Source: Streptomyces shenzhenensis
GTDB taxonomy: Bacteria > Actinomycetota > Actinomycetes > Streptomycetales > Streptomycetaceae
Direction of reading: 5' to 3'
Length of the DNA stretch: 64,000 bases
NCBI RefSeq assembly: GCF_003688995.1
Contig: NZ_PENI01000014.1
Coordinates: 62,001-126,000, forward strand
The translations under genes and the position numbers were made by a program. Of this stretch, positions 40,306 to 48,742 are shown piece after piece. How positions within the stretch are numbered: the first letter of the stretch is position 1; each line of letters starts with the position of its first letter. The notes under the pieces were generated by a model. It did not search any database and was not told the DNA's origin. It saw nothing but the letters and a program-made list of their open reading frames with translations.

Positions 40306-41916
40306 GTGTCGAAGTCGCAGTCCGCCGTCACCACGCTGGATGCCCTGGTCGTGGGGGCCGGCATCTCCGGCATCTATCAGCTCTACACGCTGAACCAGCG
40401 GGGCGTGGACGTGCGGATGATCGAAGCGGGTACCGGGGTGGGTGGCGTCTGGTTCTGGAACCGCTACCCCGGTGCTCGCTTCGACTCCGAGAGCTACACC
40501 TACGGCTATTTCTTCTCCCCTGAACTGATCGAGGAATGGGACTGGAGCGAGGAGTACGCCGGTCAGCCGGAGACCGAGCGCTACCTCAACCACGTCGTGG
40601 ACCGGTTCGACCTTCGCCGGTTGATCACCTTCGAACAGCGGGTGGTCTCGGCCGAGTGGGACAGCGAGGCAGAACGGTGGACGGTGACGACGTCCTCCGG
40701 TGACGTCTGGAAGCCCCGCCACCTCGTCACCGCGCTCGGGATCCTGTCCGCGCCGGCCTTCCCCAGCGCCCCGGGGCTGGAAGACTTCCGCGGCGAGTGG
40801 GCCCACACCGGGCTCTGGCCGGACGAGGGCATCGACTTCACCGGCAAGAAGGTAGCCGTGATCGGCACCGGCTCCAGCGGTGTCCAGATCGTCCCGCTGG
40901 TGGCCAAGGACGCCGAGCAGCTGGTGGTGTTCCAGCGGAGCCCCAACTGGTGCACGCCCATCAACAACTTCGCGATCACCCCGGAGCGGATGGCCGACAT
41001 CCGGAGCCGGATCGGCGAGATCTGGGATGCCACCCAGCTGTCGCCGTCCGGCTCGATGCACCGGCCGATCATGGAGTCCTCTCTGGAGATGGAGGCCGAC
41101 CAGCGGCGGTCCCATTTCGACCGTCTCTACGACTCCCCCGGCCTGATCATGGCACTGGGCAACTTCCGCGACGTGGCCCTGGACAAGCGGGCCAACGACA
41201 ACGTCACCGCCTACATCGCCGAGCGGATCCGGGCGCGGGTCCACGACCCCGAGCTGGCGGAGCGACTCATCCCCAAGGACCACGGCTTCGGGCAGAAGCG
41301 GCCACCGCTGGAGAACGGCTACTACGAAGTCTTCAACGAGCCCCATGTCTCGCTGGTCTCCACCGGCGAGGAGCCGATTGTCCGGTTCACCGAGACCGGG
41401 ATCGAGACCGTCCACGGTCACTACGACCTGGACGCCATCGTCTTCGCCACCGGCTTCGAGGCGGTGGTCGGCTCCTACAACCGCATCGACATCCGCGGTC
41501 GCGACGGCCTGGCCCTGCGCGACCACTGGGAGGCGGGACCGCGCACCTATCTCGGCCTCACCGTGGCCGGCTTCCCCAACCTGTTCCTGGTCGGCGGACC
41601 GCAGAGCGTCACCGGCGTGATCCCCCGGGCCACGGATTTCCAGGCCGACTGGGTGGCCGCCACGGTGGCCGGGATGCAGGAGCGCGGCGAGACCGTCGTG
41701 GAGCCCACCGGGGCCGCCGAGGACGAGTGGATCGACCACGTCAACGCCGGGATCCTCGGCACGATGCAGGAGACCGCCGAGTCCTGGGCGTTCGGGTCCA
41801 ACGTGCCGGGTCGCAAGCGGGCCTACCTGCTCTACGCCGGAGGCCTCCCCCAGTACCGCGAGCGGGTCAAGGCGGCCACCGACGACGGCTACCGCGGCTT
41901 CAAGTTCTCCTCCTGA
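40306..41916 (+). CDS. type I Baeyer-Villiger monooxygenase (cyclohexanone-monooxygenase-like)
   Basis: This 536-residue FAD/NADPH enzyme has GAGISG near residue 17, the BVMO fingerprint FRGEWAHTGLWP (about 161-172), and the second Rossmann motif GTGSSG, followed by VFQRSPNWCTP and the end segment FATGFEA. It inserts oxygen next to a ketone to give an ester or lactone. GCAGGAGA precedes the GTG. It follows two P450s and precedes an alcohol dehydrogenase, giving an alcohol-ketone-lactone order of chemistry. A second BVMO is at 50966-52435. Confidence 0.94.
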   Translation: MSKSQSAVTTLDALVVGAGISGIYQLYTLNQRGVDVRMIEAGTGVGGVWFWNRYPGARFDSESYTYGYFFSPELIEEWDWSEEYAGQPETERYLNHVVDRFDLRRLITFEQRVVSAEWDSEAERWTVTTSSGDVWKPRHLVTALGILSAPAFPSAPGLEDFRGEWAHTGLWPDEGIDFTGKKVAVIGTGSSGVQIVPLVAKDAEQLVVFQRSPNWCTPINNFAITPERMADIRSRIGEIWDATQLSPSGSMHRPIMESSLEMEADQRRSHFDRLYDSPGLIMALGNFRDVALDKRANDNVTAYIAERIRARVHDPELAERLIPKDHGFGQKRPPLENGYYEVFNEPHVSLVSTGEEPIVRFTETGIETVHGHYDLDAIVFATGFEAVVGSYNRIDIRGRDGLALRDHWEAGPRTYLGLTVAGFPNLFLVGGPQSVTGVIPRATDFQADWVAATVAGMQERGETVVEPTGAAEDEWIDHVNAGILGTMQETAESWAFGSNVPGRKRAYLLYAGGLPQYRERVKAATDDGYRGFKFSS

Positions 41917-41946
41917 TCAGGTCAACGACGAATGGAGAGGCATTAG

Positions 41947-43041
41947 ATGAGCACTAGAGCAGCGATCCTTTGGGGCATCGGGGAGAAGTGGAGCGTCGAG
42001 GACGTCGAGCTCGCGGAGCCCGGTTTCGGGCAGGTGCGGGTCAAGGTCCACGCGACCGGCCTGTGCCATTCCGACGACCACGCGGTCACGGGCGATATGC
42101 CGACCCCGCTCCCCTTGGTCGGCGGGCACGAAGGTGCCGGCGTCGTCGAGGCGGTCGGGCCCGGCGTCACCCGCGTGGCGCCGGGCGATCACGTCGTCCT
42201 GATCTTCCAACCGCCCTGCGGCTACTGCCGCAACTGCGCCCGCGGGCGGTCCAACCTGTGTCTCAACGCCTCGCTGCAGGACTACGGCGCCTCCAAGCCG
42301 TTCAAGGCCCGCGGCCAGGAGGTCGCCGCCACCGGCGACCTGGGCACCTTCGCCGACGTCACGGTCGTCTCCGAGCGCTGTGTCGTGAAGATGGGCAAGG
42401 ACATCCCGTTCAACGTGGCCTCCCTGCTTGGCTGTGCCGTCACGACCGGTTGGGGCGCGGCCGTTTACCTGGCTGAGGTCGAGCCCGGCGACAATGTCGT
42501 GGTGATCGGCAGCGGGGGTGTCGGCATCAACTCCGTGCAGGGCGCGAAGAACGCCGGCGCCAACCTCATCGTCGCGGTCGACACCGTCGAGTTGAAGCGT
42601 CAGAAGGCCCTCGAGTTCGGCGCCACCCACGCGGTCGCTTCGGTCGAGGAGGCCAAGGAACTGCTGGCCGAAAACACTGACGGTCGTATGGCTGACGCGG
42701 CGATTCTCTCGGTGGGTGTCGGTGACGCCAGCAAGCTGGGGCAGATCGTCGACCTCACCGGTCCGGCGGGCACCACGGTGGTCACGTCGGTCTCGCCGTT
42801 CGCCTCCACCACTGTCGACCTCAACCTCGCGTTGTTCACGCTGAGCCAGAAGACCCTGCGCGGCAACGTCTACGGTGGCGTCCAGGTACACCGGGACATC
42901 CCGCTCCTGCTCGACCTCTACCGCCAGGGCCACCTGAAGCTCAACGAGTTGATCACCAGGACCTACACCCTGGACCAGATCAACGAGGGTTACGCCGACA
43001 TGCACGCGGGCAAGAACATCCGCGGTGTGATCGAGTTCTGA
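41947..43041 (+). CDS. NDMA-type zinc alcohol dehydrogenase
   Basis: This 364-residue medium-chain dehydrogenase has the catalytic zinc site GLCHSD and GGHEGAG, the structural zinc cysteines CGYCRNCARGRSNLC, and the cofactor loop GSGGVG. The start RAAILWGIGEKWSVEDVEL and layout match nicotinoprotein (NDMA-dependent) alcohol dehydrogenases of actinobacteria, a group linked to mycofactocin as electron carrier. It would oxidise the hydroxyl formed by the P450s. It ends at a perfect hairpin shared with the convergent reductase gene. Confidence 0.92.
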   Translation: MSTRAAILWGIGEKWSVEDVELAEPGFGQVRVKVHATGLCHSDDHAVTGDMPTPLPLVGGHEGAGVVEAVGPGVTRVAPGDHVVLIFQPPCGYCRNCARGRSNLCLNASLQDYGASKPFKARGQEVAATGDLGTFADVTVVSERCVVKMGKDIPFNVASLLGCAVTTGWGAAVYLAEVEPGDNVVVIGSGGVGINSVQGAKNAGANLIVAVDTVELKRQKALEFGATHAVASVEEAKELLAENTDGRMADAAILSVGVGDASKLGQIVDLTGPAGTTVVTSVSPFASTTVDLNLALFTLSQKTLRGNVYGGVQVHRDIPLLLDLYRQGHLKLNELITRTYTLDQINEGYADMHAGKNIRGVIEF

Positions 43042-43048
43042 ACCACAG

Positions 43049-43091
43049 CACGGAGAAGGGCCCGGCGGTGACCGCCGGGCCCTTCTCCGTG
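43049..43091. terminator. bidirectional hairpin terminator
   Basis: A perfect 21-bp inverted repeat with a one-base centre lies between the convergent alcohol dehydrogenase and ferredoxin reductase genes. It starts eight bases after one stop codon and ends eight bases before the other. Confidence 0.9.
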
Positions 43092-43099
43092 AGTTCTGT

Positions 43100-44287
43100 T
43101 CAGTGGGTGGGAGCGGCGGCCAGGTCGTCAGTGAGGTGCTTCAAGTAGAAGCCCATCCGCTTCGGCAGGCCCAGGAGGAGGACGCCGACCAGTCGGCCGT
43201 CCCTGCGGTAGCCGATCGCGGCCTCACCGGAGAGATCTCCTTCCAGCACCTCGACGTCGGTGGCCAGGGCGGGTTGGCCCAGGGCACGGATGCTCACGGA
43301 GGCCTGATCGGACCAGAACGTGGGCACGGTGCCGAACGGCTTCTCCGGAGGACGGCCGGTGAGGTCGCCGACCAGTGAGGCCGCAGCGTACAAGCTGGTG
43401 TCGACGGCGACCTGCCAGTGCTCGATGCGCCGAGGCGTCGCGTCGTAGAGCGCGTTGGGGAAACGCGCGACGTCACCGACGCCGACCGTGCCCTTCCGGC
43501 CGCCGAGCCGGAGGAACTCGTCGCAGACGACGCCATCGGCCAGGTCGAGTCCGTTACCGGCGAGCCATTCGGTGGCCGGCTGCAACCCGATCGCTTCGAC
43601 GACGACGTCGGCCTCAAGCCGGGTGCCGTCCGACAGCACGACGCCACCCTCGTCGACCGAGACGATGCCCGTGCCGAGATGGAAGTTCACACCGGCGGCG
43701 GCGTGCCGACGCCGCAGTTCCGCACCGACGAGCGGCCCGAGCGGAGCAACCATGGGCAGTTCGTCGATCGCTACCACCGAGACGGCGCAGCCGCGGGAGA
43801 GCGCGGTACCCGCTACCTCGCAGCCGATGAACCCAGCACCGATCACGACCACCCGGGCGCCCGGATGCAGTCGTCCGGTGAGCGCCTGGGCATCGTCCAG
43901 CGTGCGCAGTACGGCCGTGGGGCCATCAAGGGATCCCGGCAGGCGCCGCGCGCGGACGCCGGTGGCGGCCACCAGCCCTTGGTAACAGAGCACGGTCCCG
44001 TCATCGAGGGTGACGGAGCACCCGTCAAGGTCGGAGGCGACAGCCCGACGCCCCAGCCGCCACTGCAAAGGATGTCCGGAGTCGCGCCGACGTAGTTCGA
44101 CGCCGGCGTGGTCACCGCCCTCGAGCAGCAGCTTCTTCGACAGCGGCGGACGCGTGTACGGCATGTGAACCTCGTCGCCCACGATGGTCACCGGACCATC
44201 CCACCCGTGACGGCGCAGCCCTTCAGCCGTGCGCAAGCCAGCCAGGCCGGCCCCGACCACGACGATTCCAGCGTCGTCGGCGACCAT
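43100..44287 (-). CDS. ferredoxin reductase (FAD/NAD-dependent)
   Basis: This 395-residue flavoprotein of the putidaredoxin-reductase type has the FAD motif GAGLAG near residue 12, MPYTRPPLSKKLL, the NAD motif GAGFIG, and VGVGDVARF. It would pass electrons from NADH to a ferredoxin that serves the P450s. ATG follows GAGG, and its start is five bases from the stop of the acyl-CoA dehydrogenase, so both are in one operon with the CoA-transferase. No ferredoxin gene is seen anywhere in the window. Confidence 0.92.
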   Translation of the reverse strand: MVADDAGIVVVGAGLAGLRTAEGLRRHGWDGPVTIVGDEVHMPYTRPPLSKKLLLEGGDHAGVELRRRDSGHPLQWRLGRRAVASDLDGCSVTLDDGTVLCYQGLVAATGVRARRLPGSLDGPTAVLRTLDDAQALTGRLHPGARVVVIGAGFIGCEVAGTALSRGCAVSVVAIDELPMVAPLGPLVGAELRRRHAAAGVNFHLGTGIVSVDEGGVVLSDGTRLEADVVVEAIGLQPATEWLAGNGLDLADGVVCDEFLRLGGRKGTVGVGDVARFPNALYDATPRRIEHWQVAVDTSLYAAASLVGDLTGRPPEKPFGTVPTFWSDQASVSIRALGQPALATDVEVLEGDLSGEAAIGYRRDGRLVGVLLLGLPKRMGFYLKHLTDDLAAAPTH

Positions 44288-44291
44288 CGCC

Positions 44292-45455
44292 TCAGCCCTT
44301 TCGCGCCCGTGAGACCAACTGGCCCACGATCACATTGCGCTGAATCTCATTGGTGCCCTCGCCGACAATCATCAGGGGCGCGTCACGGAAGTAGCGCTCG
44401 ACGTCGTACTCGGTCGAGTAACCGTATCCGCCATGCACGCGCACGGCGTCGAGGGCGATCTTCATCGCCGTCTCGGACGCGAACAGTTTGGCCATCCCGG
44501 CCTCCATGTCGACCCGGCGGCCGGCGTCGAACGCACGCGCTGCGTAGAGCGTCAACTGACGTGCGGCCTCCAGGCTGGTGGCCATGTCGGCCAGCAGGTT
44601 TCCGACCGCCTGGTGCTTCCAGATCGGCTTGCCGAAGGACTCACGCGTCTGCGCATAGGACAAGGCATCCTCGTAAGCCGCCCGCCCGACACCGAGCGCC
44701 CGCGCCGCAACCTGCAACCGACCCGTCTCCAGGCCCTTCATCATCTGTGCGAACCCGAGGCCGGGCACGCCTCCCAGGAGGCTGCTCAGCGGAGCCCGAT
44801 AGTCGTCGAAGACCACCTCGCAGCTCTCGACGCCTTTGTAGCCGAGCTTGGGAAGGTCTCGCGAGACGGTCATCCCCTCCCCGGGCTCGACAAGCAGCAC
44901 CGAGATGCCCTTCGAGGCCGGCTGCGCGGTCGGGTCGGTCTTGCACAGCAACGCGGTCAGCCCGGCCCGGCGGGCGTTGCTGATCCAGGTCTTGGCGCCG
45001 TTGACGCGGTACTCGCCATCAACCTCCTTGGCGCTCGTCCGTAGCGCCTGCAGGTCAGATCCGCCTTGCGGTTCGGTGAGCGCCATCGTCGCTCGGACCT
45101 CCCCCGTGGCCAGGCGCGGGAGCCAGGTGTCCTTCTGCTCCTGCGTACCGAACTGGTTGAGGAGCTTGCAGACCACCGTGTGGCCGCCCATCGCGCCGGC
45201 CAGACTCATCCAGCCACGGGCCAGCTCCTCGGTGACCAGGACGTAGCACTGCATGCTTATCGCGACGCCGCCGTACTCCTCAGGCACCGCGAGCCCGTAG
45301 ATGCCGAGCTCCTTCATCTGCTCGATCAGCGCCTCGGGGTAGACGTTGCCGTGCTCCAGCCGCTGCACCACCGGCTTGACCTGCTTGTCGACGAAGTCGG
45401 CGACGGTGCTGACGACGACGCGCTCATGCTCGTCGAGTGCTTCCAGGTGACCCAT
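44292..45455 (-). CDS. acyl-CoA dehydrogenase
   Basis: This 387-residue complete ACAD has VPEEYGGVAISM, ALTEPQGGSDLQALRTSA, AKTWISNARRAG, and the end segment HGGYGYSTEYDVERYFRD with the catalytic Glu in VGEGTNEIQRNVI. It desaturates an acyl-CoA at the alpha-beta position. AGGAGAGG precedes the ATG. It sits between the CoA-transferase (which would make its substrate) and the ferredoxin reductase, 26 bases after the former. Unlike the pair at 17934-20257 it appears to be self-sufficient. Confidence 0.94.
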   Translation of the reverse strand: MGHLEALDEHERVVVSTVADFVDKQVKPVVQRLEHGNVYPEALIEQMKELGIYGLAVPEEYGGVAISMQCYVLVTEELARGWMSLAGAMGGHTVVCKLLNQFGTQEQKDTWLPRLATGEVRATMALTEPQGGSDLQALRTSAKEVDGEYRVNGAKTWISNARRAGLTALLCKTDPTAQPASKGISVLLVEPGEGMTVSRDLPKLGYKGVESCEVVFDDYRAPLSSLLGGVPGLGFAQMMKGLETGRLQVAARALGVGRAAYEDALSYAQTRESFGKPIWKHQAVGNLLADMATSLEAARQLTLYAARAFDAGRRVDMEAGMAKLFASETAMKIALDAVRVHGGYGYSTEYDVERYFRDAPLMIVGEGTNEIQRNVIVGQLVSRARKG

Positions 45456-45481
45456 GGGTCCTCTCCTCTGACGGTGTCGGT

Positions 45482-46669
45482 TCAGACAATGCCGGCGCCG
45501 TGCAGGCGGGCGATCGCATCGGGGCCAAGGCCGAGCTCGGCGAGCAGAGCGTCGGTGTGCTGGCCCAGGTCGGGCACGTTCCCCATCACCGGCTCGCTCC
45601 CGACCAGCCCGATCGGGGGCAGCAGCGCCTGGAACTCCCCACCGGGAGCCTGAACCTTGCGCCACCGGTCCCGCTCGCGCAGCACCGGATGCTCCAGGAA
45701 GTCGGTGACCTGGTTGATCGGCGCGTTGGCGATTCGCAACTGGTCCAGGCGCTCGGCCACCTCCTCGCTGGTGCGCCGAGCGAAGGCATCAGCGATGTAC
45801 CCGTCGAGCTCGACACGGTGCGCGACACGGTCGGGACCGGTGCGGAACCTGGGGTCATCGGCCAGCGCGGGATCGTCGAGGAACTTCTCGCAGAACGCCC
45901 GCCACTCGACGTCGTTCTGGATCGAGAACAGGACCTCACGCCCGTCGATGGCCCTGTAGGCGCCATACGGCGCGATGGTGGCGTGGTGAGTGCCGAGTCG
46001 AGGCGGCTGGGCCCCGGTGAACTCCGTGTAGTAGGCCGGCTGACTCATCCACTCGGCCAGCGAGTCGAACAGCGAGACCTCGACCGGCTGAACCGCACCG
46101 GTTGTAGCTCGGGCCAGCAGCGCCGTGAGAACGCCCGAGAAGGCATACATTCCGGCCGCAATGTCAGCCACGGAAATGCCGACCCGTGCTCCCGAGTCCG
46201 GGACACCCGTGATCGAGACCAGGCCGGTCTGACACTGCATGAGCAGGTCGTAGGCCTTTCGGTCGGCCCACGACCCGGTGCTTCCGTATCCGTTGACGGC
46301 GCAGCGGATCAATCTCGGATTGAGCGCGGCCAATACATCGACGCCGAAGCCGAGCCGGTCCACCGCGCCCGGACCCAGATTGTGCACGAAGACATCAGCC
46401 CGGGTGAGCAGATCACGCAACACCTCGCGGCCCTCAGGCGCCTTGACGTCGAGGGTGAGTGACTCCTTGCCACGGTTGAGCCAGACGAAGTAGCTGGACA
46501 GCCCGTGGACGGCGCGGTCATACCCGCGGGCGAAGTCACCACCTCCGGGCCGTTCGATCTTGATCACCCGGGCTCCGAGATCGGCCAGCTGCCGTGTCGC
46601 GAACGGAGCCGCCACGGCTTGTTCCAGGCTGATTACGGTGACGCCATCAAGCGGTCGCGTGTCGAACAT
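45482..46669 (-). CDS. CaiB/BaiF (class III) CoA-transferase
   Basis: This 395-residue single-unit class III CoA-transferase has LDGVTVISLEQAVAAPFATR, the RQLADLGARVIKIERP segment, and the catalytic Asp in RKAYDLLMQ. It would charge a pathway acid with CoA for the adjacent acyl-CoA dehydrogenase. ATG at 46669 is used because it fits family N-termini, though neither it nor GTG at 46678 has a clear ribosome site. It is divergent from the MFS gene, with an inverted repeat in the gap. Confidence 0.92.
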   Translation of the reverse strand: MFDTRPLDGVTVISLEQAVAAPFATRQLADLGARVIKIERPGGGDFARGYDRAVHGLSSYFVWLNRGKESLTLDVKAPEGREVLRDLLTRADVFVHNLGPGAVDRLGFGVDVLAALNPRLIRCAVNGYGSTGSWADRKAYDLLMQCQTGLVSITGVPDSGARVGISVADIAAGMYAFSGVLTALLARATTGAVQPVEVSLFDSLAEWMSQPAYYTEFTGAQPPRLGTHHATIAPYGAYRAIDGREVLFSIQNDVEWRAFCEKFLDDPALADDPRFRTGPDRVAHRVELDGYIADAFARRTSEEVAERLDQLRIANAPINQVTDFLEHPVLRERDRWRKVQAPGGEFQALLPPIGLVGSEPVMGNVPDLGQHTDALLAELGLGPDAIARLHGAGIV

Positions 46670-46698
46670 GACTGCCACACTACATCATTGTCGTGGTC

Positions 46699-46715
46699 CT
46701 ACTATGGTGTAGTAG
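46699..46715. promoter_or_regulatory. inverted repeat between CoA-transferase and MFS genes
   Basis: CTACTA and TAGTAG are perfect 6-bp arms with a five-base centre in the short divergent gap, a size and position typical of a repressor site controlling an efflux gene. ACTACA lies further left as a possible third half-site. Confidence 0.45.
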
Positions 46716-46739
46716 CCCACGTCGACTATTGGAGGAGTC

Positions 46740-48209
46740 CTGCCCAGGACCACTGACCCATGGTCCCGCTCCCGTGCGGTCTTCCCTGTGCTCGCGCTCG
46801 TCGTGATCGCGGTGAACCTGCCGCAGTCCGTCGTCGTTCCCGTGCTGTCGGGACTCCAGGCCGACTACGACACCGACCAGGTCACAACAACCTGGCTGAT
46901 CACCGGCTTCCTGCTCTCCTCAGCCGTGGCGACTCCCCTGCTTGGACGGCTCGGCGACAGCTACGGTCAACGTCGGATCCTCGCTGTGGTGCTCCTGGTG
47001 CTCGCGCTCGGCTGCCTCGGCTCCGCCCTGGCGACCACTATCGAGTGGCAGATCGCCATGCGGGCCGTGCAGGGAATCAGCGGCGGCGCCGTTCCAGTCG
47101 CCTTCTCGGCGCTGCGTGCGGGAGTACCCCCGGAGCGACTCAGCTACGGAGCGGCGGTCCTGGCTACGGTGGGTTCCATCGCCTTCTCGGTCGGGATCGT
47201 GCTGGCAGGCCCGATCCTGGTCGAGATGGGTCGGACGGCGCTGTTCCTCCTCCCGATGGGCTTGGCGGTGGTCGCCCTGGTCGGCGTACTGCTGGTGCTG
47301 CCGCCGTCAGGTTCCCACGCTCCGAGCAACGGTCGGTTCGACGTCCTGCCGGTGATCCTCTTCGCCGGCGCCCTGGTCTGCGCGTTGCTGGCGATCAGCC
47401 GGAGCAGCCTCCTGGGCTGGACGTCGCCGATGGTTCTGGCCCTTGCCGGCGCAGGTCTCATCCTCGGCCTGGCCTGGTCCGATCAGGAGCGGCGGGCGCG
47501 GGTGCCATTCGTGGACCTGCGCATGATGCGTCTTCGAGGTGTCTGGACCGCGAACCTGGTGGCCCTCCTCGCCGGGGTCGGGCTGTTCGGGTGCGCAGCC
47601 GGGCTCCCTCGGCTGATCCAGGCACCGCCGGACAGCGGCGTCGGGATCGGTGCAAGTCTCTCGGAGGTCGGCCTGCTGATGTCGCCCATCGCGCTCGCGG
47701 CCTTCCTCACCAGCTTGTGCACCGGTCGGCTCTACCGCCTGTTCTCCTCCCGCAGCCTGCTCGTTGCGGGTGGCCTGATCAGCAGCGCGTCTTTCGCCGG
47801 AGTGGCCGCCTGGAACGGCGAGTGGTGGATGATCGCCGGCTGGTGCGTCGTGCAGGGCATCGGCAACGGGTTGATCCTTTCCACCGTCGCGGCCGTGGTC
47901 GTGGCCTCGGTGCCTGCCGGTCAGACCGGAGTGGCGAACGGCATGAACACGAGCATCAGGACGCTCGGTGGCTCACTTGGGGCGGCCGCCACAGCAGCCA
48001 TCCTGACGGCGTACGCGGGGCCCGCAGGTCTCGACGGAGCGGGTTACGTCGCCGCCTTCGTCGTGCTGGCAGCAACCATGGCACTCTCCGCCGGAGCGTC
48101 CTTGCTGATCCCCCACAACGGCGCTCGGACTCCCGGTCCGGAACCGGACCCCGTGGTCAGCGACGCCGGTCTGGCTGGGCCGACGACGACGCGCCCGGAG
48201 CCGGGGTGA
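46740..48209 (+). CDS. MFS transporter (EmrB/QacA-like), possible CTG start
   Basis: A polytopic protein with 12 or more hydrophobic segments and the MFS loop motif GRLGDSYGQRRIL between segments 2 and 3, plus the antiporter-type GISGGAVPVAFSAL. It is probably a drug or metabolite exporter. GTG at 46788 would start inside the first membrane segment and has no ribosome site. GGAGGAG at 46731-46737 points to CTG at 46740, which adds a positively charged cytosolic lead (SRSRAVFP). Its last 53 bases overlap the opposite-strand regulator gene. Confidence 0.85.
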   Translation: MPRTTDPWSRSRAVFPVLALVVIAVNLPQSVVVPVLSGLQADYDTDQVTTTWLITGFLLSSAVATPLLGRLGDSYGQRRILAVVLLVLALGCLGSALATTIEWQIAMRAVQGISGGAVPVAFSALRAGVPPERLSYGAAVLATVGSIAFSVGIVLAGPILVEMGRTALFLLPMGLAVVALVGVLLVLPPSGSHAPSNGRFDVLPVILFAGALVCALLAISRSSLLGWTSPMVLALAGAGLILGLAWSDQERRARVPFVDLRMMRLRGVWTANLVALLAGVGLFGCAAGLPRLIQAPPDSGVGIGASLSEVGLLMSPIALAAFLTSLCTGRLYRLFSSRSLLVAGGLISSASFAGVAAWNGEWWMIAGWCVVQGIGNGLILSTVAAVVVASVPAGQTGVANGMNTSIRTLGGSLGAAATAAILTAYAGPAGLDGAGYVAAFVVLAATMALSAGASLLIPHNGARTPGPEPDPVVSDAGLAGPTTTRPEPG

Positions 48210-48672
48210 TCCCGGCCTGGGCTCGCAACTCCTCCAGCTTGGCACGCGCCAGCACGAGACGACCCGCGTAGTCGTCACGCTCGGCCGCGATCCGCTGCTG
48301 CTCAGCTGTCAGTTCCTGGATCACGGCGGGCGTCCCGCTCCCCGCCAGCTCACGAAGCAGGTGCCGGGCCAGCACATCGTAGTCGACCTGCAACCGGCCG
48401 GCCGGGGTCTCCAGGACTCCCGAGGGAGGCTCGCCCGAGCTGGCGGGGAGGCCGACCGCGGTGATCCGGTAGGTCCGTTTGCCTCGGATCTCCCGGATCA
48501 GTTCGCCGTCACGCTCCATGGCCGCGAGGAGCTGGATGAAGGCTACGGAGGAGCCCGCATAGCCGACCGCTTCCTTGAGCACCTTGGTGGCCAGGCCGTG
48601 CCCGTCCTCGAGTGGACCGTGCTGCACGAGGTACTGCTTGATGCGGGCTCGAGCCGTACGATCGCGCGCCAT
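48157..48672 (-). CDS. winged-helix/coiled-coil regulator, paralog B
   Basis: This 171-residue protein is the homolog of the one at 29920-30471. Residues 1-65 share RDRTAR, GYAGSSVAFIQLLAAMERDG and REIRGKRTYRI, the likely recognition helix and wing. After a short Pro/Ser linker, the C-terminal part (ELTAEQQRIAAERDDYAGRL) looks like a coiled coil. GGGAAGG precedes the ATG. It is divergent from the second HtaA-domain gene, with an inverted repeat between them, so that gene is its most obvious target. The family is unknown to me. Confidence 0.7.
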   Translation of the reverse strand: MARDRTARARIKQYLVQHGPLEDGHGLATKVLKEAVGYAGSSVAFIQLLAAMERDGELIREIRGKRTYRITAVGLPASSGEPPSGVLETPAGRLQVDYDVLARHLLRELAGSGTPAVIQELTAEQQRIAAERDDYAGRLVLARAKLEELRAQAGITPAPGASSSAQPDRRR

Positions 48673-48701
48673 CGCAATGAACCTTCCCGGGCCGTCTGTA
48701 G

Positions 48702-48728
48702 TCGTGCCAACATGGTAGCCGAGCACGA
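48702..48728. promoter_or_regulatory. inverted repeat between regulator B and HtaA copy B
   Basis: TCGTGC and GCACGA are perfect 6-bp arms 15 bases apart in the 70-base divergent gap. The right arm is part of AGCACGAT, which also stands upstream of paralog A, so it may be the binding site of this regulator family. Confidence 0.5.
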
Positions 48729-48742
48729 TTAGAGGAGCATCC

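Noticed and set aside
46760..48271. 503-codon frame overlapping the MFS gene with an ATG start
   Set aside because: Arg/Gly/Ser-rich shadow. The neighbouring frame gives regular membrane segments and MFS motifs.
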